A DNA stretch of 64,000 bases from Syncephalis plumigaleata (GCA_025201365.1 JAIXMF010000018.1:124001-188000); one strand, 5' to 3'. Positions 35,419 through 48,040 are shown, numbered from the stretch's first letter. The notes: generated from the letters alone by a model not told the origin. A program made the numbers and translations.

Positions 35419-35832
35419 ACGCGCACTAAATAATGTCACATCATCAACTCATTCATTTCTTTCTTTCTTTCAACACTAAAAAGCACTCACTAAAAGCTAT
35501 TCACTTGAACTTTAAACGCTGTTCGTCTTCTTGTAGCTTACTAAAACCATAACTGGTAAGTATATTGTTGATTGTGTTGCTGCTGTATCTCCCTTGTATG
35601 TTGTCTGTACGTATTCGTCTCTGTTCTACCCGTTGTATGTTCTCTCGTGTGTAGTAGTCTCGCATGCATGACTATGCTATTTACACTGCAAGCGCTCTTC
35701 TCGATTATGTTTCTATTGTACGTGCCCCATATGTGCTTCTCCCCACTGCATACTTGTTCTATGTTACTCACGCTGTTCTAATTAATTGATAGTACAAGCA
35801 TCCATCTGCATCTACCTGTATTCATCTGCAGT

Positions 35833-36577
35833 ATGTTTTCAGCTTACCAATCCATCTTTATGCCATCTGTGCACGGTGCACAGGGCAATAACATTGTGCC
35901 ACCACACGTCACGGTAAGTGATTATGGCACTAGCAGTTGAAACGCGTTACTAATACGTCACACTTAGTGTGGTATGGTGGGCTTACGCCCATTTTATAAC
36001 TCGCAAGCCACGTCCGCTTCCATGATCGTTCGTAAACGATCCACTCCGAAATTGAGTTAAAACTAAAAAGCACTTCGGTGCATAAAAAAGCTCGTCATTT
36101 CGAGCGTAAGCGCAAGGATAGTATCCTAGAGCGCATCAAACAACGCGCTATCGAGCGCAAGAAACTCTGGCGCCAGTGGAACCGCGAGCGGCTAAGCCGC
36201 ATTGGCGCTACGCCTCCCCCGCTCTCTCTACTCCCTCTCTCCCTCCTATCGATCCCTTCTTATCTAAATCCCTCTCCTTCCCGACTTCTGCTTCATCCGC
36301 CACTACCACTCCTCCTCCACCTCCAATAACACACCAACGCCAATGGAAGACGTCCAATATCAACGGGACTCGCTCCATTGGCGATCGTCTTCAAACCCAA
36401 TACCACGGCTCGACCCAGCCGTCCTCCTCTCCGCTCTCGCCGCAATCCCGCACCTCCCGCCCTCATCTTCCTTCTCCTCCCATTTCACCTACCACCCCTC
36501 TCCCTCCAAGTCTGTGTCGGCAGGGCGGCCAACCAGACGAACCACAACGCAAACGTGATCGTCGCGTGCGTGTGTGA
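35833..36577 (+). CDS. Pro/Ser-rich protein with a basic helix, function unknown
   Basis: Exon 35833-35913 starts MFSAYQSIFMPSVHGAQGNN; a 54-nt GT-AG intron leads to an exon from 35968. The middle is a strongly basic, probably helical stretch (RHFERKRKDSILERIKQRAI, then ERKKLWRQWNRERLSRI), followed by a Pro/Ser/Thr-rich, probably disordered tail ending RKRDRRVRV. The three parts lie in three frames, so two one-base slips (near 36055 and 36205) are needed, or the gene is broken. The basic region suggests nuclear location or nucleic-acid contact, which is inference. A TATA promoter and a likely leader intron lie upstream. I do not recognise a family. Confidence 0.45.
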
Positions 36578-37160
36578 TACCCATGAATAATAATAATAAT
36601 AAGGTAAGTCAACACTAACATACACTACTAATACAATAACTAACATTACTAATAGGTTTTTATTATACTACTACTACTATCGGGTTATACCAACAATGTG
36701 GCCGTTGCCACACTTTCCTATTTCCATTCAATATGCGCCATGTATGGCCAACTGTATCAAATATGTTTGTTTTGCTTTTTCTGTCAATAAATATTCATAA
36801 TCTCCTGTATACACTTGTCTAAGCGTGTTTACATTTGGTCATATCTAAAAAGCAAACGATTCAAGTAAGTACAATGCACTCATATCACACTACTAATACT
36901 TTTTATTAGCATTAGTTTATCATCAAATCCATCATCATTCAATAGGTTAGTGCATATCGATCAGCTACTACGACGTCTAGCACATCATATACTACCAGTG
37001 TATCACCAGCTGTAAAGGTATACCACATTGTAATTGACACTCCATTGTAATAATGTTTAATGATGCATCATTCTATGGACTATTGGTCGACTACACATCG
37101 TGGCAACATATGTCGTATGAATGTGCCATATTGAGATATTCACTTTATTATTCCTGATGT
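36578..37160. other. intergenic with possible 3' leader introns
   Basis: Several GTAAGT...TAG pairs of intron size occur (36603-36656, 36866-36954), but no coding frame links them. They may be untranslated exons of the upstream gene. No domain seen. Confidence 0.35.
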
Positions 37161-37919
37161 CTACATAGTAATCGATAATTGCTCGAATAAACGCATCCTG
37201 GTTGTAAAAGTCGGCCGCAACTGTCGTCCACCGAACCAGCGGCCATGGAGCATCTTCACCGCTTGCTGTGCATCAGACACATCATCAAACTGCGCGAATA
37301 TATAGGCGGCACCAGCGATGTAGTTGTCACTTTAATGGAATACGAGTTACGACATCAAAGCGACGACACTCCTCCTCGAGCTCTTCGTTTAGTGTATTGT
37401 CCGCTTCACCGGCAGTGACTGCATTAGCATACGCACCACAGTAGTTGTCGTGTTGTCGCTCTTTTGTGCACGATCATGTGGAACACGAGCTGCCTACACC
37501 AGTAATGTTATTCAATATATCAGTACATACGTGTTGCCTACCTCTTCACTCTGTGCGAGTTTCTGCATTACCGCGTAACGCGACTTCCTATAATGCTGAT
37601 GTTTTCTTCGCCCAATACGCTGTTTAATGGTTCCACCGGTGGTATTGGCATGGATTGTCCTGTCAAGGTATTGCTACGTATGTATGTATGCATGTATGTA
37701 CGTGTATACTACCTTTGACCATAGTACTCGTAGTAGCAGTATCAGCTATCATGGCAGATGATGCTTGAAGTGGTGCCAATCCTTTTAATGCTTTCATGCC
37801 TTTAATCGATGTGCCAGGTATCATCGCTGTAATAACATGGAGAATATCGTCGCCTAGTCAAATCCATTCATTGCTGTTATGGCCACCGGACTACATCATT
37901 CGATTCACAATCGATAAAT
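37161..37919 (-). pseudogene. PUF60-like splicing factor, 3' fragment
   Basis: Minus strand. Blocks in order: the end of RRM2 (ESNDVV, AITAMNGFDLGDDILHV), the Ala-rich linker (IKGMKALKGLAPLQASSAMI), the pre-UHM segment (VMQKLAQSEE) and the C-terminal UHM-type RRM (AVTAGEADNTLNEELEEECR, then AYIFAQFDDVSDAQQAV and LHGRWFGGRQL). This order is that of PUF60, a U2AF-related factor for 3' splice-site recognition. RRM1 and most of RRM2 should lie to the right, but only ~440 nt separate this from the next gene and nothing RRM-like is there. At least four slips or stops are needed (for example near 37865, 37580 and 37215). Likely a 5'-truncated, decaying copy. Confidence 0.7.
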
Positions 37920-38357
37920 CTAGTGCAATTTATTAGATGGATTTATATACATATCTTCTGCTATCATCTTATCCGTAAGTCATGTGCTGTCTTGTAGTCA
38001 TATTCGCTAATGCTATTAGCAATTTAATGGTCAGCAAACTAATGATGAAACATTTATTTATTCATGAAACAAAGGCCTAACTGCACTAATTGGTAGGAGA
38101 AGTTCGGTATATGCAGTAACAATGGATGCGCCAAACTCTTGTGACATGCCTTTTATATTAAAATCAGGTTATGCTCCCAGAGTTATAATAAAGCATATGC
38201 AGTAACCGTATTCTTTGCCAACTTGTTCTTTATTCTCCTCTTGTACGCATCACTTTCATATTTCCACGATTCCACAGAAAGTCGCGGTCCACTCTACTTT
38301 AGTACTTTTTCCTGTCACTTATTAGTGCATAACTCGTTATTGACTGTTTATCCTATA
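37920..38357. other. intergenic
   Basis: Upstream of the M49-like gene. Holds two copies of ATATGCAGTAAC about 85 nt apart (38109 and 38195), and at 38055-38110 a segment that resembles 51563-51616 downstream of the Fanzor relic. Confidence 0.45.
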
Positions 38358-40352
38358 ATGGAGAAAGCACCTGCCATAAATCCATCGTCTCCTGTTGATA
38401 CGACAAAGTATTGGCGCTTTACCAAATACGTCACTTATCTAGCCGCTGCCGTCATTCTTACCGCCACTTTGGCATATGCCGCTACGCCTAGCTCCTCTAC
38501 CCAGAATACATCTTCCTCGACATATTCTGCCTTGGACAACGCGCCATCTGCCATGAATCTCACTATTGGTCAACGACTCGCTCGTTTTGCGCCAGTTCAC
38601 TTTGGCATTGATCTTGGAAACTGCCAGCTGGCGATCGTACCGCAGTACGTAAGCTAGTACAAGCGGGCGGCCTGCTGAATCAGCTTTATTTTCGCCAAGC
38701 CTGGTCGGGTAATGCAGCGCTGGAGAAGAAGCTTGAGCAGAGTAATGACCCGCAGGCTCTCAAGCTTTCCATCTTTTTAAGGGACCATGGGATAGAGTGG
38801 AGCATAACGAGCCATTCCTGCCGGATATCCCTGCTCGACCTGATGGTGGCAATTTCTATCCCGAGGATATGACACGCGATGAATTCGAAAGCTGGCTCGG
38901 AACGCTTAGTCCAGAGGAACGTGGTCATGCACAAGGCTTCTATCACGTCATCCGGCGTGATGCTAAGGGCAAATTACAGCTAAAGGCCTACTCGCAAGAA
39001 TACGCCGAATTCCTTGAGCCAGCCGCTCGACTATTGAAGGAAGCGTCAGCTACAGTTTCAAATGCATCCCTACGTAAATTCTTAGCATCTCGTAGCGAGG
39101 CATTCGCCAGCAACGACTATTTGCCCAGTGAAATTGATTGGTTACGTATTAGTGATGATAGTGCACTGGAAGGTAAGTACTCATTAAGTGTCATTATTAT
39201 GATCGTAATGAATGTTCAACATTGCTTACATGTTCATCCATCATTGCATTACTAGTCACTTGTGGACCGTATGAAGTGTATACCGATGCACTCTTTGCTT
39301 ACAAGGCTGCTTATGAGATGTACGTTCATGCACGCGATTTTGAAAGCTCTGCCATGCTACGCAAGTTCACGGATACACTAAGCGATGTCGAGAAGCAACT
39401 GCCTATACCCGATGCGTATAAGAACACCGATTTGCGTGCCACGCCCATTGTCGTTGTCAATCAGTTGTTTGCCTCGGGAGACACGGCAGTCCCTATGACG
39501 GCAGCCTACAATTTGCCCAACGATGAACGTGCCATTCAGCAAGGTGGCTCCAAACTAGTGATCATCAAGAATGTACAAGAAGGTAAGTAACACGATTATG
39601 ATCATATGGAATCAAACGACTAATATGATTATCATTCTGCTCGTATGTATATAGGCAAATTCTCTCATATTCTTGAACCCATTGCTCGTATTGTATTGGC
39701 GGAGGATCAATTGAAGCATGTCAGCTTTGATGCGTTCTTTAACCACATCCTATTGCATGAAGTTGCTCACAGCAATGGACCACACCACGTTGTTGGTAAA
39801 CCGGACGTGACAGTACGTAGTCGCTTGCAGGAATTGCATAGCACACTTGAAGAAGCGAAAGCAGGTAAGAGATGAATGAATAAGCAGCTGAATGAATAGA
39901 GTAGGCCATACTAAAAGAAAATAACGATCATTAGATATTACTGGTTTATTCGCCGCTGGCTATCTACTAAAGAAAAAGATCATTACTCATATTACCGCGG
40001 AATCATTCTACGTCAGCTACCTTGCCTCGGCATTCCGTTCCATTCGTTTCGGTTTGCTAGAGGCACACGGTCGTGGTCAAGCGGCACAACTCAACTTCTT
40101 GATTGATCAGGGCGGTTTTGAACATGATACGGCCACCGGTCGATTCCGCGTTAACTTTGAACGTATCGAGGCTGCTGTCACCGCGCTTACCCGCGAGATT
40201 CTGCTCATTCAGGGAGATGGTAGCAAAGCGCGTGCACAAGCGTTCCTAGACAAATACGGCATCAATCGTGATTATACTAAAGCGGCACTAGCACGTCTTG
40301 CTAAGGTACCAATCGACATTCACCTATCTATGACGTTCTCGATCAAAAGTAA
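38358..40352 (+). CDS. M49-like zinc metallopeptidase with N-terminal membrane anchor
   Basis: Four exons (38358-39172, 39256-39582, 39655-39864, 39935 to about 40352). The start MEKAPAINPSSPVDTTKYWR is followed by one hydrophobic segment (YVTYLAAAVILTATLAYAA), giving a type II anchor or uncleaved signal, then a Ser/Thr-rich stalk. The catalytic body shows the M49 marks: KGPWDRVEHNEPF, NFYPEDMTRDEFE, the zinc site HEVAHSNGPH, and the third-ligand helix LEEAKADITGLFAAGYLL. The end reads AKVPIDI, then probably IYDVLDQK. M49 peptidases (DPP III group) cut peptides from short substrates; this is the short HExxH form also seen in bacteria and plant Nudix fusions. Three one-base slips are needed (near 38620, 38775 and 40322). 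Confidence 0.8.
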
Positions 40353-40517
40353 TACTATGTTGCTATTGCAGGACTAATTCATGGACGAATAATAAACTCT
40401 CATTATTCTCATTAATATGAAGTAAATAGATAAAGTCAAATGTATGGCTCATCTTCTTAGTCGTAAATGGCCATCAATAAACAAAGAGTAAACAATCTAA
40501 TTTATTGGTTGTCATCT

Positions 40518-41515
40518 CTAGATTTCTTCTAAATCATCAAAATCGATATCCTCTTCGGGGAAATCGCCCACCGTAACTGCTGATGGCTTACGAATGCACC
40601 ATAGTTAGCGGGACATTCAAAGTAGTTCTACCTTGGACGTTCCATTATTCTTGCCTACTGGTTCATCGTACTGTACACCGATCCAGTAGCCGGGTTTAAA
40701 GTCAACCTTGCCTATAAAGAATCGAGACATGTTCCATCACATATTATTATATAGCACGTAGAAGCCAATTCGAATACACTTACCAACAAAGCGAACTGTA
40801 CCACGTTTAAAGTAGCCACCGCCCGAGACGTCCACTTGACATCGATTACCTACATGGATCTTTTTTGCCTCTTCATGGCCGAATTCCTCGTCTTGACCGC
40901 CACTACCCGCTGATGATACCTTGCACCATCGGCAAACCGACCTAACTTGTTACGTTGTTTAAATGCCAACACCGAATCTATTAGAGTATTGCATTGATAG
41001 TTAGATCAATGTCTAGATGTCTAGATAGGTTATTCAATCATACCTGTTCGCTTAGCGTATTCCTCGTCTGGCATGACGTATCTTTCCACTTGAGATACAT
41101 CGGTGAATTGCTCACGTGCTCCAACTGGTCGTGTATCGCCCACCTGGTTGTCAAATAAAACTATTAGTGAACACTTCTTATGAACATAGGCATACTACGT
41201 ACACGAAGTTCCATATAGTCTTGAGGTGAGAAATAGCCAAGCATACGGTCGTCGCCCTCTATACTCGTCACTAGTTGATCCTTATCGTAAAGGGCTAGCG
41301 TCTGTGCACTAGGTGGCACACCAGTAATAGGCTCTAAACGAGTCTAATAGTGACCATACTCGTATATTAGCATACGTATTTCATAGTAAACTAGCAAAAA
41401 AGCGCAAGGACTATTTATCGCTCACTTTCAACTCTTCAATTGGCACACTTTTATTGAAACGCCGCTCAGAGAACGACGCATCGCTCTTCACCATCAGTGT
41501 AACTACAGCAGACAT
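40518..41515 (-). CDS. tubulin-folding cofactor B (Ubl + CAP-Gly)
   Basis: Minus strand, start 41515, stop 40518-40520, about five exons. The N-terminal ubiquitin-like part runs [20 protein letters not shown] to [20 protein letters not shown]; then [20 protein letters not shown], and a C-terminal CAP-Gly domain with [22 protein letters not shown], then [10 protein letters not shown]. The C-terminal tail [14 protein letters not shown] is acidic and ends in an EEI motif like those recognised on tubulin tails. Cofactor B binds alpha-tubulin during folding and with cofactor E can dismantle dimers. Three one-base slips lie in the last coding segment (about 40590-40660). The gene order and domain set are as in other fungi. 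Confidence 0.88.
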
Positions 41516-42276
41516 ATTGTGTAGATATCGAGTAAAAAACAGAGTGCAATCAGTTAATAAGAAAGGAAGAAGTGAATAGTTGATGTATTAAGAAGCAAGA
41601 TTACCATCATGCATACACTTGATCTTTTCTTGAAAAGCAGATATATGACGCCAGAAGTGGGTTTGTCCTTTATTGTTTGAACTCTATTTGATTGTGGTTT
41701 TCAGCGATCTTTCTTCTTCTTCTCTCTCTCTCTCTCCCTATTCTCTTCTCGATCTGCACTGCTTCTACTATCACTGTAACTACGCTTCCTAGTCATAGTG
41801 CCTTTATTGAAAGTGTGCACTACGTAACCGTATCATAACACTACCGTTGTTATCGGTGAAATTCTAGCTACAAATAGTGGTGGCAACAGAGCGGCATGAA
41901 CTTATTTTTACGTCACTATTGGAATCGTTTTATTTTCTAACTTATCTCCTTGTATACCATCTATTCGGATTACCATGGATCTAGTTGACCGTTATCGGTT
42001 TGTAACTTGAGCACGAGTTACCTTTCGTGCTTCAGGTAGGTTGAAAGTGTTAGACAAGATGAAAATAGTAGAGTCGATGAATTAGAGAGAGAGAGAGAAG
42101 ATGGGATATATGCGCTCTTGCACAGCTCTTCTTCAACTCGTACCATGTCCTCTAGTATATTGGCATGCACCAGTATTTGGCTAGAATCCAGTTAACGGGT
42201 GGAGCACACCAACTATAACGTCAAGTCTAACACACCACCACCTAATCTATTTACTCGATTCATTTCACAAGTAGCA
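41516..42276. promoter_or_regulatory. divergent promoter region, cofactor B / striatin
   Basis: A CT-rich tract at 41715-41760 (TTCTTCTTCTCTCTCTC) and a GA tract at 42084-42100. Coding-like sequence in frame with striatin starts at about 42199 without an ATG, so an upstream striatin exon may end near 42188. No TATA box is convincing. Confidence 0.45.
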
Positions 42277-45200
42277 ATGTTACACGCGCAATCGCATATG
42301 CACAAGTCGTCGATTTCGGAGAATGGCCCCGCCACCTACACATTACCCGGTGTACTACACTTTCTACAGCAGGAATGGCGACGGTTTGAGCGGGAACGTA
42401 ATGAATGGGAGATTGAACGTGCCGAATTAAAAGTATATACCTATATATGCACACACATATATTCATGCTTTATTGAGTTAGAGGCACACGTGTATTAATG
42501 CATATATAATATAGGCAAAGGTACTTGTCTTGAAGGGGAGTGTCGTAGTCAAGAGAATATCAAAGTGGACCTGATCAGACGTATCAAGATGCTTGAGCAT
42601 ATTGTACGTCTAGAACGGTAAGTCAACATAATGATAATAACCGTAATATTTATTATACAAATATACAAATATATATATATGATAATAGAGTTAAGCAGCA
42701 ACAGAAATTAGATACTACATCTGCAACAAATAGTAGTCAACAGGAGGATGGTCAAGATACTACAAAGACAGCATCACCAACTACAGGAGCAGAATCATTA
42801 GCACTAAGTGAGTAAACAATAGGAATAATAATGATAATATAATGATATGGTAAGCAATTACTTACGAATAAGCTATCATTAGCGCGAGATCCAACGGTGC
42901 TACCTTTACTGCAGGCCACTACAGAGAAATCAAATACAGGAGAGAATGGATCTACCGTAAATGTCGCTAAAGGAACAAGCGCGAAACCAGTCTCTAGCAA
43001 TCAGAAGATGCGTATTAAAAGTCGAGATGTATTAAAGTTGTAAGTTATCAGGCAATCCATGTAATTTGAACAGTCACTTAAATAGTCGTAGCTGTCTACA
43101 GGAAGTGGATCAACTAAGCAGTTTCTGCACGGAACAACTGGCTACAGCTACATCGGCCGTATCATCTGTTAATATAACTGGCATGCCATGGGATGACTTT
43201 ATACGTAAGGTGCATACCTCAAGTGGACTGACTGGTAGAACGGAATACGGAACCAACAATCCTGGTCAGAATCGTAATCGTACACGCGGTGATGGATCTA
43301 CCAACGAGGAAACGTCGCCTACACTTCCACCGGTTGACTCTCCACCAACAGTGCGTCTACCACGTATTGATGTTGACTTGACTATAGGCAATGACATAGC
43401 AGTAGCAGCACTAGTAATAATATTAGTAATAGTAGTATAAATAATGTAGGATCACCTCCTATGCATAATCAACGACGTGCTCGTCGTCCATCTAATCCGA
43501 CACCTGATGATCAACCGGGTATTCGTTCCCCACCACAACCAGGTGCAAGGCATTGGACGGTGTTAGTGCATTCGCTGGTTCCAAGGACTACGCATCAGGT
43601 CGTAAACGGCAAACCGTGTTCATTCCAGCTGATGTAGATGTCATGACAGAAGGTGCCATACCACCCGCTGATAATCACTCAATAGTTGCACAAACACCAC
43701 GATCACCGATTCTTACAGGAGTGAAGGTGGATGAAGTCGACGATGAAAATATGCTTGATACAGATAATGCGGTAGGTGCATCATAGTAACAGTAGTAATA
43801 ATAGTAATACTTACTATAATAATATCATATATATATATATATATATATATAGACATCTGAACTAGCCAGTCAGGATAGTACACAGTCAACTGATGATTCA
43901 CTACAACATACTGATCATACTACGAATATGGAAGATCGAAGTGATTCACAGAAAGCATCATCTCGAGCATCCGACTACTTTGACTATGACGATGTTGATG
44001 AAATGGCATCATTAAATCAGGTAAGTGATAAAATAACGAAGTATACATGCACTTACCCTAGTTCATTATTAATGCAATTCGTGTAGACAATGATAAATGG
44101 CACTAAAGATGACGAGGATCGTAAATTGTTATGGCAACAATTCACTGTTCTACAAAGGTACAGTTTAGTTATCAATGTTAAATGTACTATCGTTATTGAA
44201 CTTTTTTTCTTCTCTGTAATGGTTATCATTGTATTAGTCATTTGGATACTGTTCGTGCTATCGATTTCCATTCGACTGAATTGATTCTAGCCAGTGGTTC
44301 TGAAGATGGTCTAGTTAAAATATGGAATTTAACTGATCCATCATCTAATTCACCAAGACCGTAAGTAATAGATCATGTAGATAAATGATTATGAATGTAC
44401 TAATCAAGGATGATATAATTATAGTATGGAATACGAACCACGAGCTACAATGCGTGGTCATCAAGGTGCAGTTAATGCGGTACAGATCTCTTCATCGCAA
44501 AACAAGTGTTTCTCAGCTGGAGCAGATACCGCCATTATGGTGTGGAATATGCCGGGTAATCAGTCGGAATTATACTCTCCTCATGGTAACTCGACTCGAC
44601 GAGATAATATCATTGTTATATCGCGTGTAAGATATGAAATTAACACATACAATACCATTTTATTTCATTTAGATGCCACTGTGTTACGTGCTCAATATAT
44701 CGGTCACTCAGACATTATATGGGATCTTCGATTACAACCGATTCAGATGAGTCGGACACACGTCAACTGATTGCATCCGCGGCAGCTGATGGTACAGTCA
44801 ACTATGGGACACTAACGAGGAAACCTCGCCATTACGTAGTTCGTTCAGCTATGAAGGAGTAGAGAGTGGAGATCAAGATCTTAGTAAGTTGACATTTGAT
44901 CTAAGTTTATTCATGGCTAATCATACCATTATTAAGCACGAGATATCACGCCAATATCCGTTGATTTCTATCGTCCAAATAGTCAACAAATGATAGTTGG
45001 CTACGGCAATGGAGCACTACGACTATTCGATATGGAAACGGGACAACTAGTCGTGGAGTGCGTATTCCTAGTACGTGTGGTAAGTTAGAGAATGATAGTT
45101 AACCAATGGCTCAATATAGCACGTAGATATTCACTATTATATGATAATAATAGATGGTTCACCTAATACACAAATCAATCGTATTGTGGCGCATCCTTCA

Positions 45201-45632
45201 TCATCACTCGTTATTGCTGCTATGAAGATCAATATTTACGTATTTTCGATCTTACTACAGGCAAGTCATTATTACATATTACTTCTATTGTGTTAACGTG
45301 TTGTCATTCATTATTTGTAGGTCAATGTACACAATCCACAAAGCTCATAAGGATGCCTTGTCCAGTGTAGATATTCATTCAACGGGTACAACATTCGTTA
45401 CAGGCAGTAAGTAATCGATTAGCTATTAGTTATTATTTCTTAGTAACTAAATCTATGATATAGGTCATGATGGACAAGTGAAGCTATGGGATACACGCAA
45501 TTTCCATTGTATTCAAGAGGTGACTACACATCGTCGTAAACTAGATGAAGGCGTATTGCAAGTGCATTCCATGAAACACAATCATGGTTAGCCACAGGTG
45601 GAGCTGATTCGATTATTAAGCTGTTCTCCTAG
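42277..45632 (+). CDS. striatin family protein (STRIPAK scaffold)
   Basis: About 14 exons. Near the N-terminus is the caveolin-binding/coiled-coil signature [20 protein letters not shown] followed by [12 protein letters not shown], then [16 protein letters not shown] long Ser/Thr/Pro-rich middle carries an acidic DDVDEMAS segment. The C-terminal half is a WD40 propeller: [77 protein letters not shown] and the final [12 protein letters not shown]. Striatin is the B-type regulatory subunit of PP2A in the STRIPAK complex, which controls hyphal fusion and sexual development in fungi. A few one-base slips occur in the linker and last repeats (near 43425, 44790, 45370). The ATG at 42277 is the first in frame; the frame is open upstream to 42199, so the true start may be in an earlier exon. 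Confidence 0.88.
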
Positions 45633-45965
45633 TTTACTATATCATCATTTCAAAAAACAAAACAACAGCCATATCCTCTCTCACTCACTCATCCATTTAT
45701 TCGTTCAACTATCTTAATTTCCTCTCTTTCCTTCTTTCTATAGTAGCCGTAACCCACCCATTATTGTTTTATGACTTTTCTTGGCTTTCTTTTGGTTTTA
45801 GCTTTATAGTCAAGTTGAAAGCGTCGTTGTATTCCAATGGAAAAGCTTAAAACTATTTCATGGATGATTATTATTAAAGACCAAAAAATGGAATGTATTT
45901 AATCTACTAGGTTAATGATAATGAGATGGAGAAAAGTATAGAAAAAGTGAAGTGATGGTTGGCTA
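45633..45965. other. 3' flanks of two convergent genes
   Basis: Pyrimidine-rich sequence (45670-45745) then AT-rich DNA between the striatin and SRRM2 stops. No gene. AATGGA/TTTAAT elements may serve polyadenylation; not certain. Confidence 0.4.
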
Positions 45966-47565
45966 TTATCTGCTAGATCGGTAACGCGTGTAACGTTCTG
46001 ATCTACGTTCGGGAGACGATGTAGGCGATAAAGAGGGACGACGACGTACTCGATCACGATTACGTTCATGTTCCGGTTTACGTCGATCTTTATCATGATC
46101 ATCATGAGCCTGATTATTGCCGCTGTTATGTATAGGAGATGAAGGAGTGATTGATGACTAACCGGTGACATTTTAACATCACCATCGGCATCACGTCGAG
46201 GGGAACGTACAGCTGCTATCTCATTATCGGTATATTATTGTTGTTACTATTACTGGTAGTGATGTTGTTGTTACGTGTAGATGCCATACGAGACTCTGAA
46301 GAACGATATGAATAAGCATCGCGATCATTTCTGGAAGGTGAACGAGAATGGTGGCGAGAGGAACGACGGTCCCTTGGAGATCGAGATCGGGAACGGGAAC
46401 GGGAGCGGGAGCGGGAACGAGATCGTCGACTATAACGAGATCGATGATTGGTCTCGACAGGGGAACGCGAACGGAACCGAGATCGAGATTGACGACGTAC
46501 CGATCTACGTCGACTGGATGACACTCGAGAACGAGAGCGGGAACGAGAATGCTCCGTTGAAGATACATCACTTTCTCGTCGTTTACGATCTCGACCCCGT
46601 GATACAGATGAAGATCGAGTATGACTAGCACGACGACGCGATGCTCGAGACGATGAACGATATTTGTCAGAGCGACGTTTGGAGACAGAACGAGAACGGG
46701 AACGAGTATCACTTCCACTATCATCACTACTGTAAGATGATGATGATGATACGGAACTTGCACTATCGCTATCACTCTCTGATGCCGATGATGAAGAGGA
46801 AGCCGTCGAGGAAACAGAAGGAGATCGTCGTTTGCGTCGTTGTCGACCATCTGACTTGCTCTTCTTGCTGCTACTACTACTATTACCCTTACTGCTTCTA
46901 GTGGATTTCGACTCTTTACGGCGTGTGGCTTGTCGCTCTTGTCGCTCGCGTTCTTTTCGGCGACGTTCGCGTTCACGTTCACGTTCCTCGCGAGCTTCAC
47001 GTCGCTCAATACGTCGTCGCTCTTGTAGTTCCCTATCAAATGCTTGACCCTCGATGTAGTCGCTTGATATGCCGAGTGCCTCCTTCACTCGTATATTCTC
47101 CTCGGATTTCGCTTGTTGTCGTTCGTGCACCTGATGCTCCTTGAGTAATTTGGCACTCTTCAATTGTACCTCGTCCAATTCGGCTCGTAGGCGTTTCCGT
47201 AATGCATCGACGCTTTCCTCAATTTGTTCCTCGGTCAGCCTAGATATACATATATATATATACACACATATATTGCTAATAAGTATATATAACACGTAGA
47301 TTATTTTCTTTGATAACACTTACTCATTCTTATCCTCTAACGCTAAGCGTAGCGTCATACACTCCAATTCCACTTGACGCTTCCGTTCATGAAGTAAAAT
47401 ATCTTGATTGGGCTTTCTCTCGCGAAACCGATCTTGATGTTCCTCTTCGAGTTCGTGCATTTGCTTCACTGGCGTGCGTCGATGCGTGATAGCCGAAAGA
47501 TTACGCACGACATAGCCATTGGTGCCTGAACCACGCGCTGTGGTCAGACCAATACCGTTGTACAT
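45966..47565 (-). CDS. SRRM2/Cwc21-type splicing protein
   Basis: Starts MYNGIGLTTARGSGTNGYV at 47565, the diagnostic N-terminus of Cwc21/SRRM2 that touches Prp8 and the mRNA in the spliceosome core. Exon 1 continues to the cwf21 domain (HERKRQVELECMTLRLALED); a ~90-nt intron follows and exon 2 gives LTEEQIEESVDALRKRLRAE and a Glu/Arg helix. The rest is a long Arg/Ser domain with poly-Ser and RSRSRS runs, then an Asn-rich patch. After slips near 46215 and 46140 the frame continues into RRKPEHERNRDRVRRRPSLS and ends RYTRYRSSR at 45966. An in-frame ATG six codons earlier (47583) exists, but the family begins at MYNG. The RS tail suggests phosphorylation by SR kinases. Confidence 0.9.
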
Positions 47566-48040
47566 TATGAGTATATCCGCCAATAGCGTATAACTTTACA
47601 ATACACCAATAAGGATATTCAATAGACAATTGGAAAGAAACAAAAGGGTAAATGTGCGAAGTAAAAAAAAAGATCAAAGATCCTGATTGTCGGCTGTTAT
47701 TGTTGTTGTTCATGCTATTGCTATTGCTTTTGTGGTCATTCTATTGTTGTGAGCGTGTGGTGGTGGTGGAAATCACTGTAAATTAAACTGGGGGTTTATG
47801 ATGGATTAAATCATTTGGATTAATGGATCAATTTAAATAATCTATTTCAACTATCTAGTCGTTTTCTACAAGTAATACAAACTGTCTCAATTTTGTATTA
47901 TACAGCTTAATGAAACAGAATGGTATCAGTCATTAGGTTAAATAAGCTTGCATTGTTGCCTGGCAATATCCTTCTCTTTATCATTTCGTTTCTTTCTCTT
48001 TTTCTCTCCTTTCTTTCCTCGCTTCTATCGTCGAGTTATC
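47566..48040. promoter_or_regulatory. divergent promoter region, SRRM2 / NTF2-like
   Basis: 475 nt. A TTGTTG/TTGCTA simple stretch at 47698-47735, a GTGGTGG run near 47760, and a CTTT-rich tract (47990-48028) right before the NTF2-like start, typical of fungal promoters. Confidence 0.45.

Noticed and set aside
43830-43851. AT dinucleotide run as a possible promoter TATA element
   Set aside because: It lies inside a striatin intron directly before its acceptor; simple sequence.
46224-47144. Long open frames on both strands across 46.2-47.1 kb, including plus-strand Glu/Asn-rich and Leu/Val-rich ones
   Set aside because: They are shadows of the RS-repeat coding strand of SRRM2; repeated AGR/TCN codons keep other frames open.
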